From Streptomyces sp. GESEQ-4 (GTDB lineage Bacteria; Actinomycetota; Actinomycetes; Streptomycetales; Streptomycetaceae): a DNA stretch of 64,000 nucleotides. The notes under the pieces are model-generated. The model was not told the origin of the DNA, searched no databases, and was given only the letters and a program-made list of their open reading frames with translations. Positions 8,003 to 17,269 of the stretch are shown here, piece by piece (within the stretch, counting starts at the first letter, position 1; the number at the start of each line of letters is the position of its first letter). Where the stretch lies: contig NZ_JAFFSU010000001.1 of NCBI RefSeq assembly GCF_017948455.1, forward strand, positions 930,001 to 994,000. Direction: 5' to 3'. Made by a program: the position numbers and the translations under genes.

Positions 8003-8715
8003 GCCTCCTGCAAGGCCGGTCCCTCACGCAGCCGGGCGGCCGGTCCCTCGGCCACGATCCGGCCCGTCCGCATGACGTAGGCCCGGTCGGCCAGGCCGAG
8101 GACGCGCTCGACGGCCTGGTCGACGAGGAGCACGGTCAGGCCTGTCGTACGCAGCTTCGCGACCGTCTCCAGGACCCGCTCGGCGGCGAGCGGCGCGAGG
8201 CCCAGCGACGGCTCGTCGATCAGCAGCATCCGCGGCTTGGCCACCAACGCCTGGGCGATGGCGAGGAGTTGCTGCTCCCCGCCGCTGAGCACCTCGGCCC
8301 GCGCCCGCAGCTTGTGTTCCAGGACGGGGAAGAGGCTGAACGTCCACTCCAGACGCTCGCGTTCCTCCGGTGCGGTCACCTTCCGCTTCCACAGGCCCAG
8401 TTCGAGGTTCTCGCGCACGGTGAGCCCGTGGAAGACGCGACGGCCCTCCGGCACCTGGACCAGTCCGCGCAGGCTGATCGCCTCGGGCCGGTCGCGGGTG
8501 ATGTCGGCGCCGGCGAACTCGACCGTGCCCGCGGTCGGGCGCAGCAGTCCCGAGATCGTGCGGAGCAAGGTCGATTTTCCGGCTCCGTTCGCGCCGATCA
8601 GAGCGCAGATCTCGCCCTCGCGCACAGCGAGCGTGACGTCGTGGACGACGGGGACGGGGCCGTAGCCGGAGTGCACGCCACTCAGGCGAAGCAGCGGCGG
8701 TTCGGGCGTGGACAT
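7972..8715 (-). CDS. livF: ABC transporter ATP-binding protein, LivF type
   Basis: A 247-residue ATPase of the HAAT (hydrophobic amino acid) importer family, the second ATPase of the complex. Walker A is G-A-N-G-A-G-K-S-T, the signature L-S-G-G-E-Q-Q-L-L, and Walker B M-L-L-I-D-E-P-S-L-G-L. The V-P-E-G-R-R-V-F segment is typical of LivF. It is last of four genes read leftward (LivK, LivH, LivMG, LivF), with 4 bp between it and LivMG. The family carries amino acids but also amides, urea and aromatic or alicyclic acids, so the substrate is open. Confidence 0.93.
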   Translation of the reverse strand: MSTPEPPLLRLSGVHSGYGPVPVVHDVTLAVREGEICALIGANGAGKSTLLRTISGLLRPTAGTVEFAGADITRDRPEAISLRGLVQVPEGRRVFHGLTVRENLELGLWKRKVTAPEERERLEWTFSLFPVLEHKLRARAEVLSGGEQQLLAIAQALVAKPRMLLIDEPSLGLAPLAAERVLETVAKLRTTGLTVLLVDQAVERVLGLADRAYVMRTGRIVAEGPAARLREGPALQEAYLGTLADSD

Positions 8716-8719
8716 GGCG

Positions 8720-10528
8720 TCAGCTCCCCAGGTAGGCGTGGAGTACGCGGGCGTCGTGCAGCGCGATGGAGGGCTCGGCCGAGACGAGGGTGACTCCCGC
8801 GTCCAGCACGGTGACGTGATCGGCGACCGCCGCCACCAGCTCGATGTGGTGCTCGACGAGCAGCACCGTCATGTCGTGGGCCCTGATCTCCCGCAACAGC
8901 CCGTCCAGCATGGCGAGTTCAGCGGGCGAGAGGCCCGCGGCCGGTTCGTCCATCAGCAGCAGCCGGGGACGCGCCATGAGCGCGCGGGCGATCTCCAGCA
9001 ACCGCTGGTTGCCGTGCGGCAGGATTCCGGCCGGGGTCCGGGCGTACGGCGTCAGGCCCACGAAGTCCAGGTAGCCAGCGGCCTCTTCGCGCAGCAGACG
9101 GGACTCGCGCCACCCCCGGGGGAGCGCGAGCGCGTGCTCGACGACGCTGACCCGCTCCCTGGCATACGCCCCGAGCAGGACGTTCTCCAGCGCGCTCAGC
9201 CGGGGCAGCAGCAGGGGAGTCTGGAAGGTCCGCGCGACCCCGAGGCGGGCGATCCGCTCGGGAGCCCGGCCGCTCACCTCCGTCCCGCTCAGCAGCACCC
9301 GGCCCCGCTCCGCGGGCACAAGACCGGTCACGGCGTTCAGCAGCGTGGTCTTCCCCGACCCGTTGGGGCCCACCAGCGCGTGGATGGTGCCCGGCTCCAC
9401 CGACAGCTCGACGCCGCCCAGCGCGTGGACACCGCCGAAGGAGCGCCGAAGGTCCGTCGTGCGCAGCCGCAGCCCACTCCCCGGGCGACTGGTCATGGGA
9501 GTGGGCCGCGGCGCGGGCGCGTCCATCGACGGCACCGCATCTGCTCCCTCGGAGCGGTGCCGTCCTCCCGCGGTCAGACGCGCCACGATCCTGGGGCCGT
9601 GCTCCTCCCACGCCCCGGCGATGCCGTGCGGCACGTACACGATCAGAACGAGCAGGGCCACGGCGTAGATGAGCAGCCGCCACTCGGCCAGGTCGTCCAG
9701 CAGCTCGGGCACCACGAAGAACGCCAGCGTCCCCAGGAACGGCCCTGCCGTGCGACCAGCGCCGCCGATGATCACCACGAGGAGGAAGAACAGCGAGAAC
9801 TCGATGGGGAAGTCGTCGGGGGTGACCATGCCGCGCGTCGTGGCCAGCAACGCACCCCCGAGTCCGGCGAGCGCGGCGGACAGACAGAAGGCGAAGATCT
9901 TCAGCCGGACGGGAGCCGCGCCCACCGTGCGTACGGCGTCGGGAGCGTCGCGTACGCCGGTGAGCGCCCGGCCGATCCGGGAGCGCAGCACGTTCGCGAC
10001 CAGCCAGGTGGCCACCACGACCAGGGCGAGCACCAGCCAGTACAGCTGCTCCTCGGTGAGCGGCGTGCCGCCCGCCTCGGGCAGGGGGACACCGATGATG
10101 CCCGCGAACCCGCCGGTGAGGTCCCGCAGTTCGGTCAGCAGACTGCCCACCACCATGGCGAAGGCGAGGGTGATCAGCGCCAGATGCCAGGAGGACAGCC
10201 GGAGCGCGGGCAGGGCCATCAGCCCGCCGACGGCGGCCGACACGGCCATGGCGGGACCGACAGCCGCCCAGAACGACCAGCCGTTGTCGACGGTGAGCAC
10301 GGCCGCGGTGTAGGCGCCGACCGCCACCAGGGCGCCGTGCCCGAGCGACACCTGCCCGGCGTACCCGAACAGCACGTTCAGGCCCATGGCGATCAGCACA
10401 TAGATGCCGACCACGGTGGCGACGTGGAGGACGTAGCCGTCCCGGGTGAGCGGGGGCAGTACGACGGCCAGGACGAGGGCGACGCCAAGTCCCGTGCGTC
10501 GCAAGGAAGGTGACAGTAACTCAGACAC
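8720..10528 (-). CDS. LivM permease fused to LivG ATPase
   Basis: A 602-residue fusion. Residues 1 to about 330 form a LivM-type permease with many hydrophobic helices and the family signature G-Y-A-G-Q-V-S-L-G-H-G-A. After a Pro/Arg-rich linker (about residues 330-352) comes a LivG-type ATPase with Walker A G-P-N-G-S-G-K-T-T, signature-region L-P-H-G-N-Q-R-L-L-E-I-A-R-A-L and Walker B L-L-L-M-D-E-P-A-A-G-L. The signature motif lacks the canonical LSGGQ but has the LivG-typical YGxQR-like form. Fusions of this kind occur in actinobacteria. It overlaps livH by 8 bp. Confidence 0.93.
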   Translation of the reverse strand: MSELLSPSLRRTGLGVALVLAVVLPPLTRDGYVLHVATVVGIYVLIAMGLNVLFGYAGQVSLGHGALVAVGAYTAAVLTVDNGWSFWAAVGPAMAVSAAVGGLMALPALRLSSWHLALITLAFAMVVGSLLTELRDLTGGFAGIIGVPLPEAGGTPLTEEQLYWLVLALVVVATWLVANVLRSRIGRALTGVRDAPDAVRTVGAAPVRLKIFAFCLSAALAGLGGALLATTRGMVTPDDFPIEFSLFFLLVVIIGGAGRTAGPFLGTLAFFVVPELLDDLAEWRLLIYAVALLVLIVYVPHGIAGAWEEHGPRIVARLTAGGRHRSEGADAVPSMDAPAPRPTPMTSRPGSGLRLRTTDLRRSFGGVHALGGVELSVEPGTIHALVGPNGSGKTTLLNAVTGLVPAERGRVLLSGTEVSGRAPERIARLGVARTFQTPLLLPRLSALENVLLGAYARERVSVVEHALALPRGWRESRLLREEAAGYLDFVGLTPYARTPAGILPHGNQRLLEIARALMARPRLLLMDEPAAGLSPAELAMLDGLLREIRAHDMTVLLVEHHIELVAAVADHVTVLDAGVTLVSAEPSIALHDARVLHAYLGS

Positions 10529-11387
10529 GGCGCAGCTCCTCGCTTCCGCGCAGCCCTTGGGGCCGGACCAGGAGGATGGCGAGCGTGACGGCGAACAGGA
10601 CGGCGGTCTGGGCGCCCGGTGAGACGTAGTCGGCGCCCGCGGCCTCGACGACGCCTACGATCCAGCCCCCGAGCAGTGCCCCGCGCACATCGCCGACCCC
10701 GCCGAGGACGGCCGCGAAGAAGCCCTTGATGAGCAGCCCGAAGCCCATCGCCACCGACGCCAGCGTCAGCGGCGCCGCCAGCGCACCGGTCAGCCCGGCC
10801 AGCGCCCCGCCCAGCAGGAAGGCCCGGCGGCTGAGCCGCGCGGGATCGATGCCCCGCAGCTGGGCCGCGTCCCGGTCGGCGGCCACCGCCCGCACGGCGC
10901 AGCCGGTGCGGGTCCGCGCGTGCGCCTCCAAGGCGGCGACCACGCCCAACGTGACCAGGACGACGGCCAGTTGGTAGCTGTTGAAGCGGACACCGAGGAA
11001 CGTGAGGGGGTCCAGGGAAAGCGGCGCGGGGGGCTCCACGGTGCGCGGTTCGTCGGTCCACAGCCGGCCCGCCAGCTGGTTGAGCGCCAGCGAGAACGCC
11101 AGCGTCGTGATCACCCAGGCACTGCCGTACGGCGAGCGCCGCAGCACGGGCGCCACGGCCACCCGCTCCTCGACCAGCGCGACGGCGGCGACCCCGGCGG
11201 CAGCGATCGCCGCCGCGAGCGGCCAGGGCAGCGCCAGCACCGCCATGGTCATCGCGCCCATCATCACCAGGTCGCCCTGGGCGAAGTTGAGCACCCGGGT
11301 CGGCCGGTGCAGCACCGTGAGGCTCACGGCCACCAGCCCGTACAGGCTGCCGTACACCAGGCCGGGCACCAGCACGTCGTTGATCAT
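10521..11387 (-). CDS. livH: Branched-chain amino acid-type ABC permease, LivH
   Basis: A 288-residue membrane permease with about eight hydrophobic segments. It carries the LivH signatures G-L-V-Y-G-S-L-Y-G-L at the N-terminus, V-L-N-F-A-Q-G-D-L-V-M-M-G and the conserved cytoplasmic loop A-V-A-A-D-R-D-A-A-Q-L-R-G-I-D. It pairs with the LivM half of the fusion protein to form the membrane channel. Its start overlaps the stop of the binding-protein gene (ATGA), and its end overlaps the LivMG gene, indicating tight translational coupling. Confidence 0.93.
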   Translation of the reverse strand: MINDVLVPGLVYGSLYGLVAVSLTVLHRPTRVLNFAQGDLVMMGAMTMAVLALPWPLAAAIAAAGVAAVALVEERVAVAPVLRRSPYGSAWVITTLAFSLALNQLAGRLWTDEPRTVEPPAPLSLDPLTFLGVRFNSYQLAVVLVTLGVVAALEAHARTRTGCAVRAVAADRDAAQLRGIDPARLSRRAFLLGGALAGLTGALAAPLTLASVAMGFGLLIKGFFAAVLGGVGDVRGALLGGWIVGVVEAAGADYVSPGAQTAVLFAVTLAILLVRPQGLRGSEELRRV

Positions 11388-12631
11388 GTCTGGCCGCCCG
11401 GGGCCAGCTCGCGGAAGATGCCGTGCACCGACTGCTTCCTCTTGGCGGACAGCAGCGAGGCGACGACGAGGGCGCCGTCGTCGATGCCGGTGTGCCGCGC
11501 GGAGGTGAACGAGATCCGTCCCCGGGGACCTTGGTGGTCGGTCACCTTGTCGAAGGCGGCCTTGAGCCTGTCCGGGGCCAGGGTCTTCTCCCGCTCGACG
11601 AGGTCGGCCAGCAGCTTGAGGAAGTCGTAGTAGGGGGAGGTGGCGGCGGTGAACTCCAGCCCGGCGGCGGTGGGTTCCGCCGCGATCCGCCGGGCGTACT
11701 CCATCGCCGGGCCCTGGGCCGGCGTCTCGTCCGGCCGGTAGCTGAAGGCGGCGTAGGTGGTGGTGTACAGCCGTTCCATCAGCTCCTCGGGGAAGGCGTC
11801 GTAGGCCTTGATGTAGCTGAGTTCATGGGAGACGACCGGCGGCGCGAAGCCGGTGGCCGCCATGGCCCGCAGGGTCAGCACGGAGGTCTGCGGTTGGCCG
11901 CTGAACAGGCCGACGGCGGCGGCGCCGTCGCGGTCGAGCTGTTTGACGAACGGGGTCATGTCGGGGGCGGCCTGGTTGAAGACCTGGACGGAGACGGGGC
12001 GCGTGCCGTAGCGGTCGTCGAGTACGGCGGTGAAGGCGTCCCGAATCGCTTCCCCGTACTCGGAGTTCTCCACCAGCAGCCCGACCTTTCTGAGACCACG
12101 TACCTCGCACAGGTAGCGGGCCACGGCGGCCGTCTGCTGCCGGGTGTTGAAGACCAGTTGGTAGTGGTAGGGGAACTGCCCTCCGTCGCCGAGCCGTTCG
12201 GCCACGCCCCAGGCGGACTGGAGTACCTCCGCGCGGCCCAGCACACTCGCCGACGCCACCGCCTGGGAGCTGCCCGTCGGCCCCAGCGCGAACTGCGGCC
12301 TGTCACGCAGCAGCCGTCGGGCCACCATCGGCTGCGTCCCGGGCTTGCCCTCGTCGTCCTCCTCGAGGAGTTTCAGCGGCCTGCCCAGCAGCCCGCCCGC
12401 CTCGTTGATCTCCCGCACGGCGAGCCGGGCCGCAGCGTAGGCCGGCTTGTACGCGGACGCCAAGGCGCCGGAGGCCGGCTGGATCCAGCCGAGCCGGGCC
12501 TTTCCGTCCGCGTCGCCGGCGTCGTCCGAGCCGCCGCAGGCGGCCAGGGCGGGGGCCGCCCCCAGCCCCATCGCGGCGGCGAGGCCGAACCGCCCGCTGC
12601 TGCGCAGCAGATCGCGACGTGACAGTTGCAT
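11384..12631 (-). CDS. Tat-exported substrate-binding lipoprotein of Liv-type ABC importer
   Basis: A 415-residue periplasmic-binding-fold type I protein (LivJ/LivK/AmiC-like). The signal peptide has a twin-arginine motif S-R-R-D-L-L-R and a lipobox L-A-A-C-G-G, so it is exported folded and lipid-anchored. The mature part has I-N-E-A-G-G-L-L-G-R-P and G-P-T-G-S-S-Q-A, which match the ligand-proximal motifs of the family. It is the first gene of the importer operon. A strong terminator separates it from the upstream lipase gene, so its promoter must lie in 12632-12702. The substrate is unknown; the neighbouring acyl-CoA genes suggest a carboxylic acid rather than an amino acid. Confidence 0.92.
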   Translation of the reverse strand: MQLSRRDLLRSSGRFGLAAAMGLGAAPALAACGGSDDAGDADGKARLGWIQPASGALASAYKPAYAAARLAVREINEAGGLLGRPLKLLEEDDEGKPGTQPMVARRLLRDRPQFALGPTGSSQAVASASVLGRAEVLQSAWGVAERLGDGGQFPYHYQLVFNTRQQTAAVARYLCEVRGLRKVGLLVENSEYGEAIRDAFTAVLDDRYGTRPVSVQVFNQAAPDMTPFVKQLDRDGAAAVGLFSGQPQTSVLTLRAMAATGFAPPVVSHELSYIKAYDAFPEELMERLYTTTYAAFSYRPDETPAQGPAMEYARRIAAEPTAAGLEFTAATSPYYDFLKLLADLVEREKTLAPDRLKAAFDKVTDHQGPRGRISFTSARHTGIDDGALVVASLLSAKRKQSVHGIFRELAPGGQT

Positions 12632-12702
12632 GGCGCTCCCTCTCCCTGGTGCGTATGTGGACCTGTGTGTAGGTGGAGTCGATTCGTGGTGGCGCTGCCC
12701 GG

Positions 12703-12734
12703 GCCCGCCCCTTCGTCGGCGGGAAGGGGCGGGC
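12703..12734 (-). terminator. Strong hairpin terminator after lipase
   Basis: GCCCGCCCCTTC and GAAGGGGCGGGC form a perfect 12-bp stem around an 8-base loop, 31 bp beyond the lipase stop. There is no T-run, as is common in Streptomyces. Confidence 0.75.
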
Positions 12735-12764
12735 GGGGGCGAGCAGTGGCTCGCCGGCTCCGGC

Positions 12765-13679
12765 TCAGCACGTGGGCCTGAGCTCCGGGTCCGCGGGACC
12801 GGGGCGCTGCAGGGCGTTGGTGATCCACTGCAGCGGGACCTGGTCGAAGGCGAGGTTGAGATGGTTGATCGTGCTGTCCGGGCACCTGTCCTGGACGGTG
12901 ACGTTGGTGACCTGGCTGGAAGCTCCCTTCAGATGGGCGCTGGCGTACGGCAGGATGTACTCGTCGAACTCGGTGCTGATCGTCGTGTAGCTGACGCCCG
13001 GCTCCACCTCACGGCTCTCGTTGAGGTGGGTGAGGAACGCCGAGCCGACGTCGAACTGCAGGCAGGACGGGCAGAACGCGGTGGCGACCCACTCGGGCAT
13101 GTCGTGCCAGGGCGAGTGGAACGTCGTGCCGTGATTGGGTGGTCCGAGCGCCACGAAGTCGTCCACCCACCTGGCTCCGCCTTCGAAGCGCAGGTACTGA
13201 CGGGGCATCAGGCCACCGGCGCTGTGCCCGACCAGGTCGACCTTCAGAGAGCCCGTCGTGATCCGGACGCGGTCGACGAACGCCTTGAGATCCTTGGCGG
13301 ATTCCTCCAGTGGCGCGACGCCCGGCAGCGGGTATTTCCCCTGCCCGGTGCCCCAGGTCAGCGCGTAGACGCAGAACCCGGCCTTATGAAGGTTTTCCGA
13401 TACGAACGGCCAGTTGACGTCCGGTGTGGCGTACAGGCCGTGCACCAGGACGACCGGTTCGGGGTGCTGCCGGGTGGGCCGGCACCGCCAGTCGTTGGCT
13501 CCGGGCAGTGGTGGGGCGGACGGTGGGTCGTCGACGGCCGCGGATCGGTGGTGCGGCTCGGGTTGGGCCGAGGACGACGCGGACGGCAGTCCCAGTGCCA
13601 CTGCGGCGAGTGCGGTCACGCACGCCAGCCGGAGGAGGGTGTGGATCCGGCGGGTGCGAGAGGGGCTTTGGTTGGGCAA
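12765..13679 (-). CDS. Secreted alpha/beta-hydrolase lipase (class 2-like)
   Basis: A 304-residue secreted esterase/lipase. The N-terminus has R-T-R-R, a hydrophobic core and A-S-S-S-A-Q, a Sec-type signal peptide. The oxyanion region is V-L-V-H-G-L-Y-A-T-P and the nucleophile elbow G-H-S-A-G-G, with N-H-x-x-L in the C-terminal part as the likely catalytic histidine region. Four or more cysteines in the mature part (C-P-S-C, D-R-C-P, P-T-C) suggest disulfides. The start is a TTG at 13679 with AAGGAG six bases upstream. It is separated from both neighbours by hairpins and is probably monocistronic. Confidence 0.9.
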   Translation of the reverse strand: MPNQSPSRTRRIHTLLRLACVTALAAVALGLPSASSSAQPEPHHRSAAVDDPPSAPPLPGANDWRCRPTRQHPEPVVLVHGLYATPDVNWPFVSENLHKAGFCVYALTWGTGQGKYPLPGVAPLEESAKDLKAFVDRVRITTGSLKVDLVGHSAGGLMPRQYLRFEGGARWVDDFVALGPPNHGTTFHSPWHDMPEWVATAFCPSCLQFDVGSAFLTHLNESREVEPGVSYTTISTEFDEYILPYASAHLKGASSQVTNVTVQDRCPDSTINHLNLAFDQVPLQWITNALQRPGPADPELRPTC

Positions 13680-13946
13680 GTGCGGCTCCTTCGGTGAGGC
13701 CGGGCGGGGTCCCGACCCTGCCCGGCCGTCGGAGCGGTCTTCGTCCGTGGTGGGGGACCGGTGGGTCCTCCGGTACGGGCCGGACCGCGGTGTGCGGTGT
13801 CGCGTACACCGGCCGCCCGGCCCGGCGCCCGATGCGGAACACCGGTCGCCTCCGGGGAGCCGAGTGCAGCGTGCGGGGGCGGCGGACGGACGGGGTGGGC
13901 CCGTCGGCCGCGGGGAGGGGCGCTGAGGTGGCAGGGCGTGCGCCGG
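13680..13946. terminator. Gap with hairpin downstream of CocE operon
   Basis: The 267 bp between the lipase and the leftward CocE operon hold no convincing gene. At 13698-13727, GGCCGGGC-g-GGGT and ACCC-t-GCCCGGCC form a 13-bp stem with one mismatch and a 4-base loop. It is placed to end the CocE transcript and lies just upstream of the lipase start, so the lipase promoter must overlap it or lie just beside it. Confidence 0.5.
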
Positions 13947-15650
13947 TCATGCGGATTGCTCGCCTTCGGCCGTCGTGTCGGTGCCGTGGAGCATGGTGAG
14001 TTCGAGCCAGGAGAGGTTCTCGGGGTCGTGGTGGACCGTCTGTTCGGCCACGATCGGGACGCTTTCCTGGCCGATCGGGCCGCCGGTGTTGAGGTTGCGG
14101 TCGTACTGGGGGAAGTTGCTGCTGGAGACATGGATCCGCAGGCGGTGCCCGGCAGGGAGGCGCCAGGCCGTGTGCCCCAGGTCGAGGCGGAGCGTGCTGA
14201 CCGTCCCGGGCGTGAGGGGCCGTTCCGTGTCCGGTCCGTGGCGGTGGCGGGCCCGGGTGATGCCGTCGGCGACGAGCAGGGCGCGGCCGTCGGGGAGGAC
14301 GTCGAGGAGTTTGCCGGTGAAGTCGGTGTCGGGTGCGCTGCTTTCGACCGACAGCGCCAGCCGGACGGGGCCCGCCAGATCGAGGGTCTCTGTGAGCGGC
14401 TCGGAGGTGTAACTGAGCACGTCCAGGCGGTGTTCGAGATGGTTCTGGGCGAGCGGCCCGGGTACCAGGTCGCCCAGGTTGAGCACTCGTCCGCCGTGGC
14501 TGGGCACCGGGTCGGCCGGATCGTAGCGGTAGTGGGCGGGCGGCTCGTGCCGCTCGGGTGCGTTGCCCAGGATGCCGCCCTGCCGCAGGTACCACCGCCG
14601 GGTCACCGCGCGCGGCGGCGGCCACCGGGCGCTCGTACGCCACTGTCCCGCGCCCATGAGGAAGTACCGCACCCTTGGCAACTCCCGCTGTGCGCCGCGC
14701 AGATAGCGGTCGAAGAACGCCAGGTGCTGTTCGGCGAGCCCGCCGAAGCGCGCGGAGGAGGCCAGGCCGAAGTTCATCTCGCCCTGGATCGGCAGCAGTG
14801 AGCTCAGGTGGGCCCAGCTGCCCATGATCAGGTGGTGGTGGCCCGCGCGGGATGTCAGGTCCTGGTGCAGGGCGAGGGTGGCGGTGGCGTAGATGTCGTA
14901 CCAGCCGCTGAGGGAGAGCGTGGGGATGTCGATGTCCTCGGCGTGGACGTCCGGGATCTCGGTCTGGCCCGCGAGGACGTCCCTGAGCAGTGGGGGGAAG
15001 TCCTCCAGGTCGAGGATGTCGGTGAGGGGGAGCTGTTCCATCGCGCGCCGTGGATTCCTGGCGCAGTCCGCGATCGCCTCGATCGTCTTGCGCGGTGGCG
15101 GATCGCCGCCGGCCAGCCGGCGGCGCAGCCACTCCGGGGCCATCAACACCGCGGCCCAGCTGACCAGTTGGTCCAGGCGCAGTGCCCCGCCGGTGGCGCG
15201 GGCGTCGTAGTCGCCGACCGCGCACATGGCCGGGGCGATGGCACGCAGGTGCGGCGGGCGCAGCGCGGCGCCGACCCACTGCACGATGCCGAGGTAGGAG
15301 GGACCCACCATGCCGACGTTGCCGTCGCACCACGGGCGGGTGGCGATCCACTCGACGGTGTCGTGGGTGTCCAGCGCCTCCTGCCGCCACATGACCGGCT
15401 GCCAGTCGCCGTCGGAGGCGAACCGGCCCCGGCTGTCCTGGAGGACGACGGTGTAGCCGGCCTCCACGGCCAGGGCGGCGGGCAGGACGTCCAGCAGGGG
15501 CATCCGGCGTTTGTCGTAGGGGCCGCGGTAGAGCAGTGCGGGCGTGAGGCCGTCGGCGGGCGGGTGCCACACGTCGGCGCGCAGGACCACTCCGTCCCGC
15601 ATGGGGGCGGGCACGTCGCGCTCGATCGTCTCCGCCTGGGGTGCGGTCAT
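13947..15650 (-). CDS. CocE/NonD-family hydrolase (copy 1)
   Basis: A 567-residue serine hydrolase of the X-Pro dipeptidyl-peptidase/cocaine-esterase family, with an alpha/beta-hydrolase domain and a C-terminal jelly-roll. The nucleophile elbow is G-P-S-Y-L-G near residue 118. V-L-Q-D-S-R-G-R-F-A-S-D-G and the opening P-M-R-D-G-V-V-L-R-A-D-V are diagnostic. No signal peptide is seen, so it acts in the cytoplasm on an ester, amide or thioester. It is the last gene of the leftward six-gene operon and overlaps the ligase by ATGA. A second copy (26046-27725) begins the next operon across the divergent promoter and keeps the same order: CocE beside an acyl-CoA ligase. Confidence 0.92.
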   Translation of the reverse strand: MTAPQAETIERDVPAPMRDGVVLRADVWHPPADGLTPALLYRGPYDKRRMPLLDVLPAALAVEAGYTVVLQDSRGRFASDGDWQPVMWRQEALDTHDTVEWIATRPWCDGNVGMVGPSYLGIVQWVGAALRPPHLRAIAPAMCAVGDYDARATGGALRLDQLVSWAAVLMAPEWLRRRLAGGDPPPRKTIEAIADCARNPRRAMEQLPLTDILDLEDFPPLLRDVLAGQTEIPDVHAEDIDIPTLSLSGWYDIYATATLALHQDLTSRAGHHHLIMGSWAHLSSLLPIQGEMNFGLASSARFGGLAEQHLAFFDRYLRGAQRELPRVRYFLMGAGQWRTSARWPPPRAVTRRWYLRQGGILGNAPERHEPPAHYRYDPADPVPSHGGRVLNLGDLVPGPLAQNHLEHRLDVLSYTSEPLTETLDLAGPVRLALSVESSAPDTDFTGKLLDVLPDGRALLVADGITRARHRHGPDTERPLTPGTVSTLRLDLGHTAWRLPAGHRLRIHVSSSNFPQYDRNLNTGGPIGQESVPIVAEQTVHHDPENLSWLELTMLHGTDTTAEGEQSA

Positions 15651-17269
15651 GGCTGTCGGCTCCTCCCGAGGGACTCACGTTTGACCGTGATCCCGGCCTG
15701 CCGCCGGTCCCAGGTGTCGTCCGTCAGGCCCTCCGCGCGCAGCGCGTGCTTGAGCACCTTCGCGGTGGGTGTCTTGGGCAGTTCGTCCAGGACGCGGACA
15801 TAGCGCGGCACCATGAAGTGGGGCATGCGCGGGACGAGGTACTCGATCAACTCGGCCGGGTCGACGGCCCGGCCCGGTGCGGGGGCGACCGCGAGGAGGA
15901 CCTCGTCCTCGCCGTGTTCGCTCGGCACGGCCACCGCGGCCGACTCGCGCACCGCCGGATGGGTCATCGCCTCGGACTCCACTTCGAAGGAGGAGATGTT
16001 CTCCCCCCTGCGGCGGATCGCGTCCTTGAGGCGGTCGACGAAGAAGACCCGGCCCGCACCGTCCCGGCGCACCGCGTCCCCGGTGTGGAACCAGCCGTTG
16101 CGCCAGGCCGCGGCCGTCGCCTCCGGCATCCCGGGGTAGCCGTGAGACAGCGACCACGGCCGGTCGGCGCGCAGCACGAGCTCACCGCTGTGGCCCGGGG
16201 GCACCTGCCGGTCGTACGCGTCGACCACGCGGATCTCGATGCCGGGGCGCGGCGTTCCGCACAGTCCGCTCTCCTTCGGATCCGGCTCGGAGATCAGCGG
16301 GACCGATGTCTCGGTCATGTTGAACAGGGTGTGGACCTCGATGCCGAAGCGCTGCGACAGCTCAGCGCTGTTGTCGCCGAGCGGAAGCAACCACACCCAT
16401 TTCAGCGGGTGTCGGACGTCGCTTTCCGCCGGGTCGCGCGTGAGCAGGAAGGACGCCATGACGCCGAGCAGGGTGCAGCAGGTGACGCGGTGGGCCCGTA
16501 CGACGTCCCAGAACGCGTCGGTGGCGAAGGAGTCGACCACGAGAACGGACCCGCCGAGCAGCAGCATCGCGTACACCCCGATCGTCCCGCCCGCATGGAA
16601 CAGCGGCAGTTGGACGAGGTAGCGGTCCCCCTCCCCGGCCCGCCCGGCGAAGGCGGCGACGGCCGCTGAGTAGTGGTGGACGTAGGAGCACAGCACGCCC
16701 TTCGAGGGGCCGGTCGTGCCCGACGTGTAGATGATCCCGAACGTGTCCCAAGGCTCCGCTGGATACGGCTCGAAGCCGCCCGGATCGGCGTGGAGTTCCT
16801 GCGGGCCGACGACCGTGGGACGCCGGTCCCCGGGCTCGATCTCCGCCAGTCGCGGGGCGAGTTCGCGATGCGCGACGACCAGCGCCGCCCCGGAATTGGC
16901 CAGTACGTGCTCCAGCATCCGGCCCCGGTAGGCGGTGTTGACGGGTACGCAGGTCGCGCCCGCGAGGTTGGTGCCGAACCAGGCCAGCAGCGCGTCCGGC
17001 CCGTTGGGCAGCCACGAGAGCACGCGGTCGCCCGGTCGCACCCCGTGTGCCGCGAGGGCCGCCGCGGCGCCGAGCGAGCGCCGCAGGGTTTCGCCGTACG
17101 TCCAGCTCTCCCCGTCGGCGAAGACGGCGAAGACCCGGTCGGGGTGCGCGCGGGCACGGGCGGTGAGCAGTCCGGCGACCGTGCAGGACGCGGCGTCCGG
17201 CACCCGTGGATCGTCCATGGCCAGGATCCGGACCGGCGGAGTCATGACCGTATCCATCGGCGGTGTCAT
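15647..17269 (-). CDS. AMP-dependent acyl-CoA ligase (CaiC-like, copy 1)
   Basis: A 540-residue ANL-superfamily ligase that adenylates a carboxylic acid and transfers it to CoA. The P-loop is I-Y-T-S-G-T-T-G-P-S-K-G. Further motifs are F-N-M-T-E-T-S (A5), W-F-H-T-G-D-A (A7), F-V-D-R-L-K-D-A-I-R-R-R-G-E-N-I-S-S-F-E-V (A8) and K-V-L-K near the C-terminus with the catalytic lysine. It is closest in form to the crotonobetaine/carnitine ligase group. The ATG at 17269 overlaps the upstream stop as ATGA. A 24-bp tandem duplication at this junction adds M-T-P-P-M-D-T-V to the N-terminus. It is paired with CocE and resembles the ligase at 27722. Confidence 0.93.
   Translation of the reverse strand: MTPPMDTVMTPPVRILAMDDPRVPDAASCTVAGLLTARARAHPDRVFAVFADGESWTYGETLRRSLGAAAALAAHGVRPGDRVLSWLPNGPDALLAWFGTNLAGATCVPVNTAYRGRMLEHVLANSGAALVVAHRELAPRLAEIEPGDRRPTVVGPQELHADPGGFEPYPAEPWDTFGIIYTSGTTGPSKGVLCSYVHHYSAAVAAFAGRAGEGDRYLVQLPLFHAGGTIGVYAMLLLGGSVLVVDSFATDAFWDVVRAHRVTCCTLLGVMASFLLTRDPAESDVRHPLKWVWLLPLGDNSAELSQRFGIEVHTLFNMTETSVPLISEPDPKESGLCGTPRPGIEIRVVDAYDRQVPPGHSGELVLRADRPWSLSHGYPGMPEATAAAWRNGWFHTGDAVRRDGAGRVFFVDRLKDAIRRRGENISSFEVESEAMTHPAVRESAAVAVPSEHGEDEVLLAVAPAPGRAVDPAELIEYLVPRMPHFMVPRYVRVLDELPKTPTAKVLKHALRAEGLTDDTWDRRQAGITVKRESLGRSRQP

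Noticed and set aside
8708-10513. A 601-codon rightward open frame opposite LivMG
   Set aside because: It is the complement of a gene with clear permease and ATPase motifs. Its translation is rich in Arg, Gly, Gln and His without any domain, as expected for a shadow in G+C-rich DNA.
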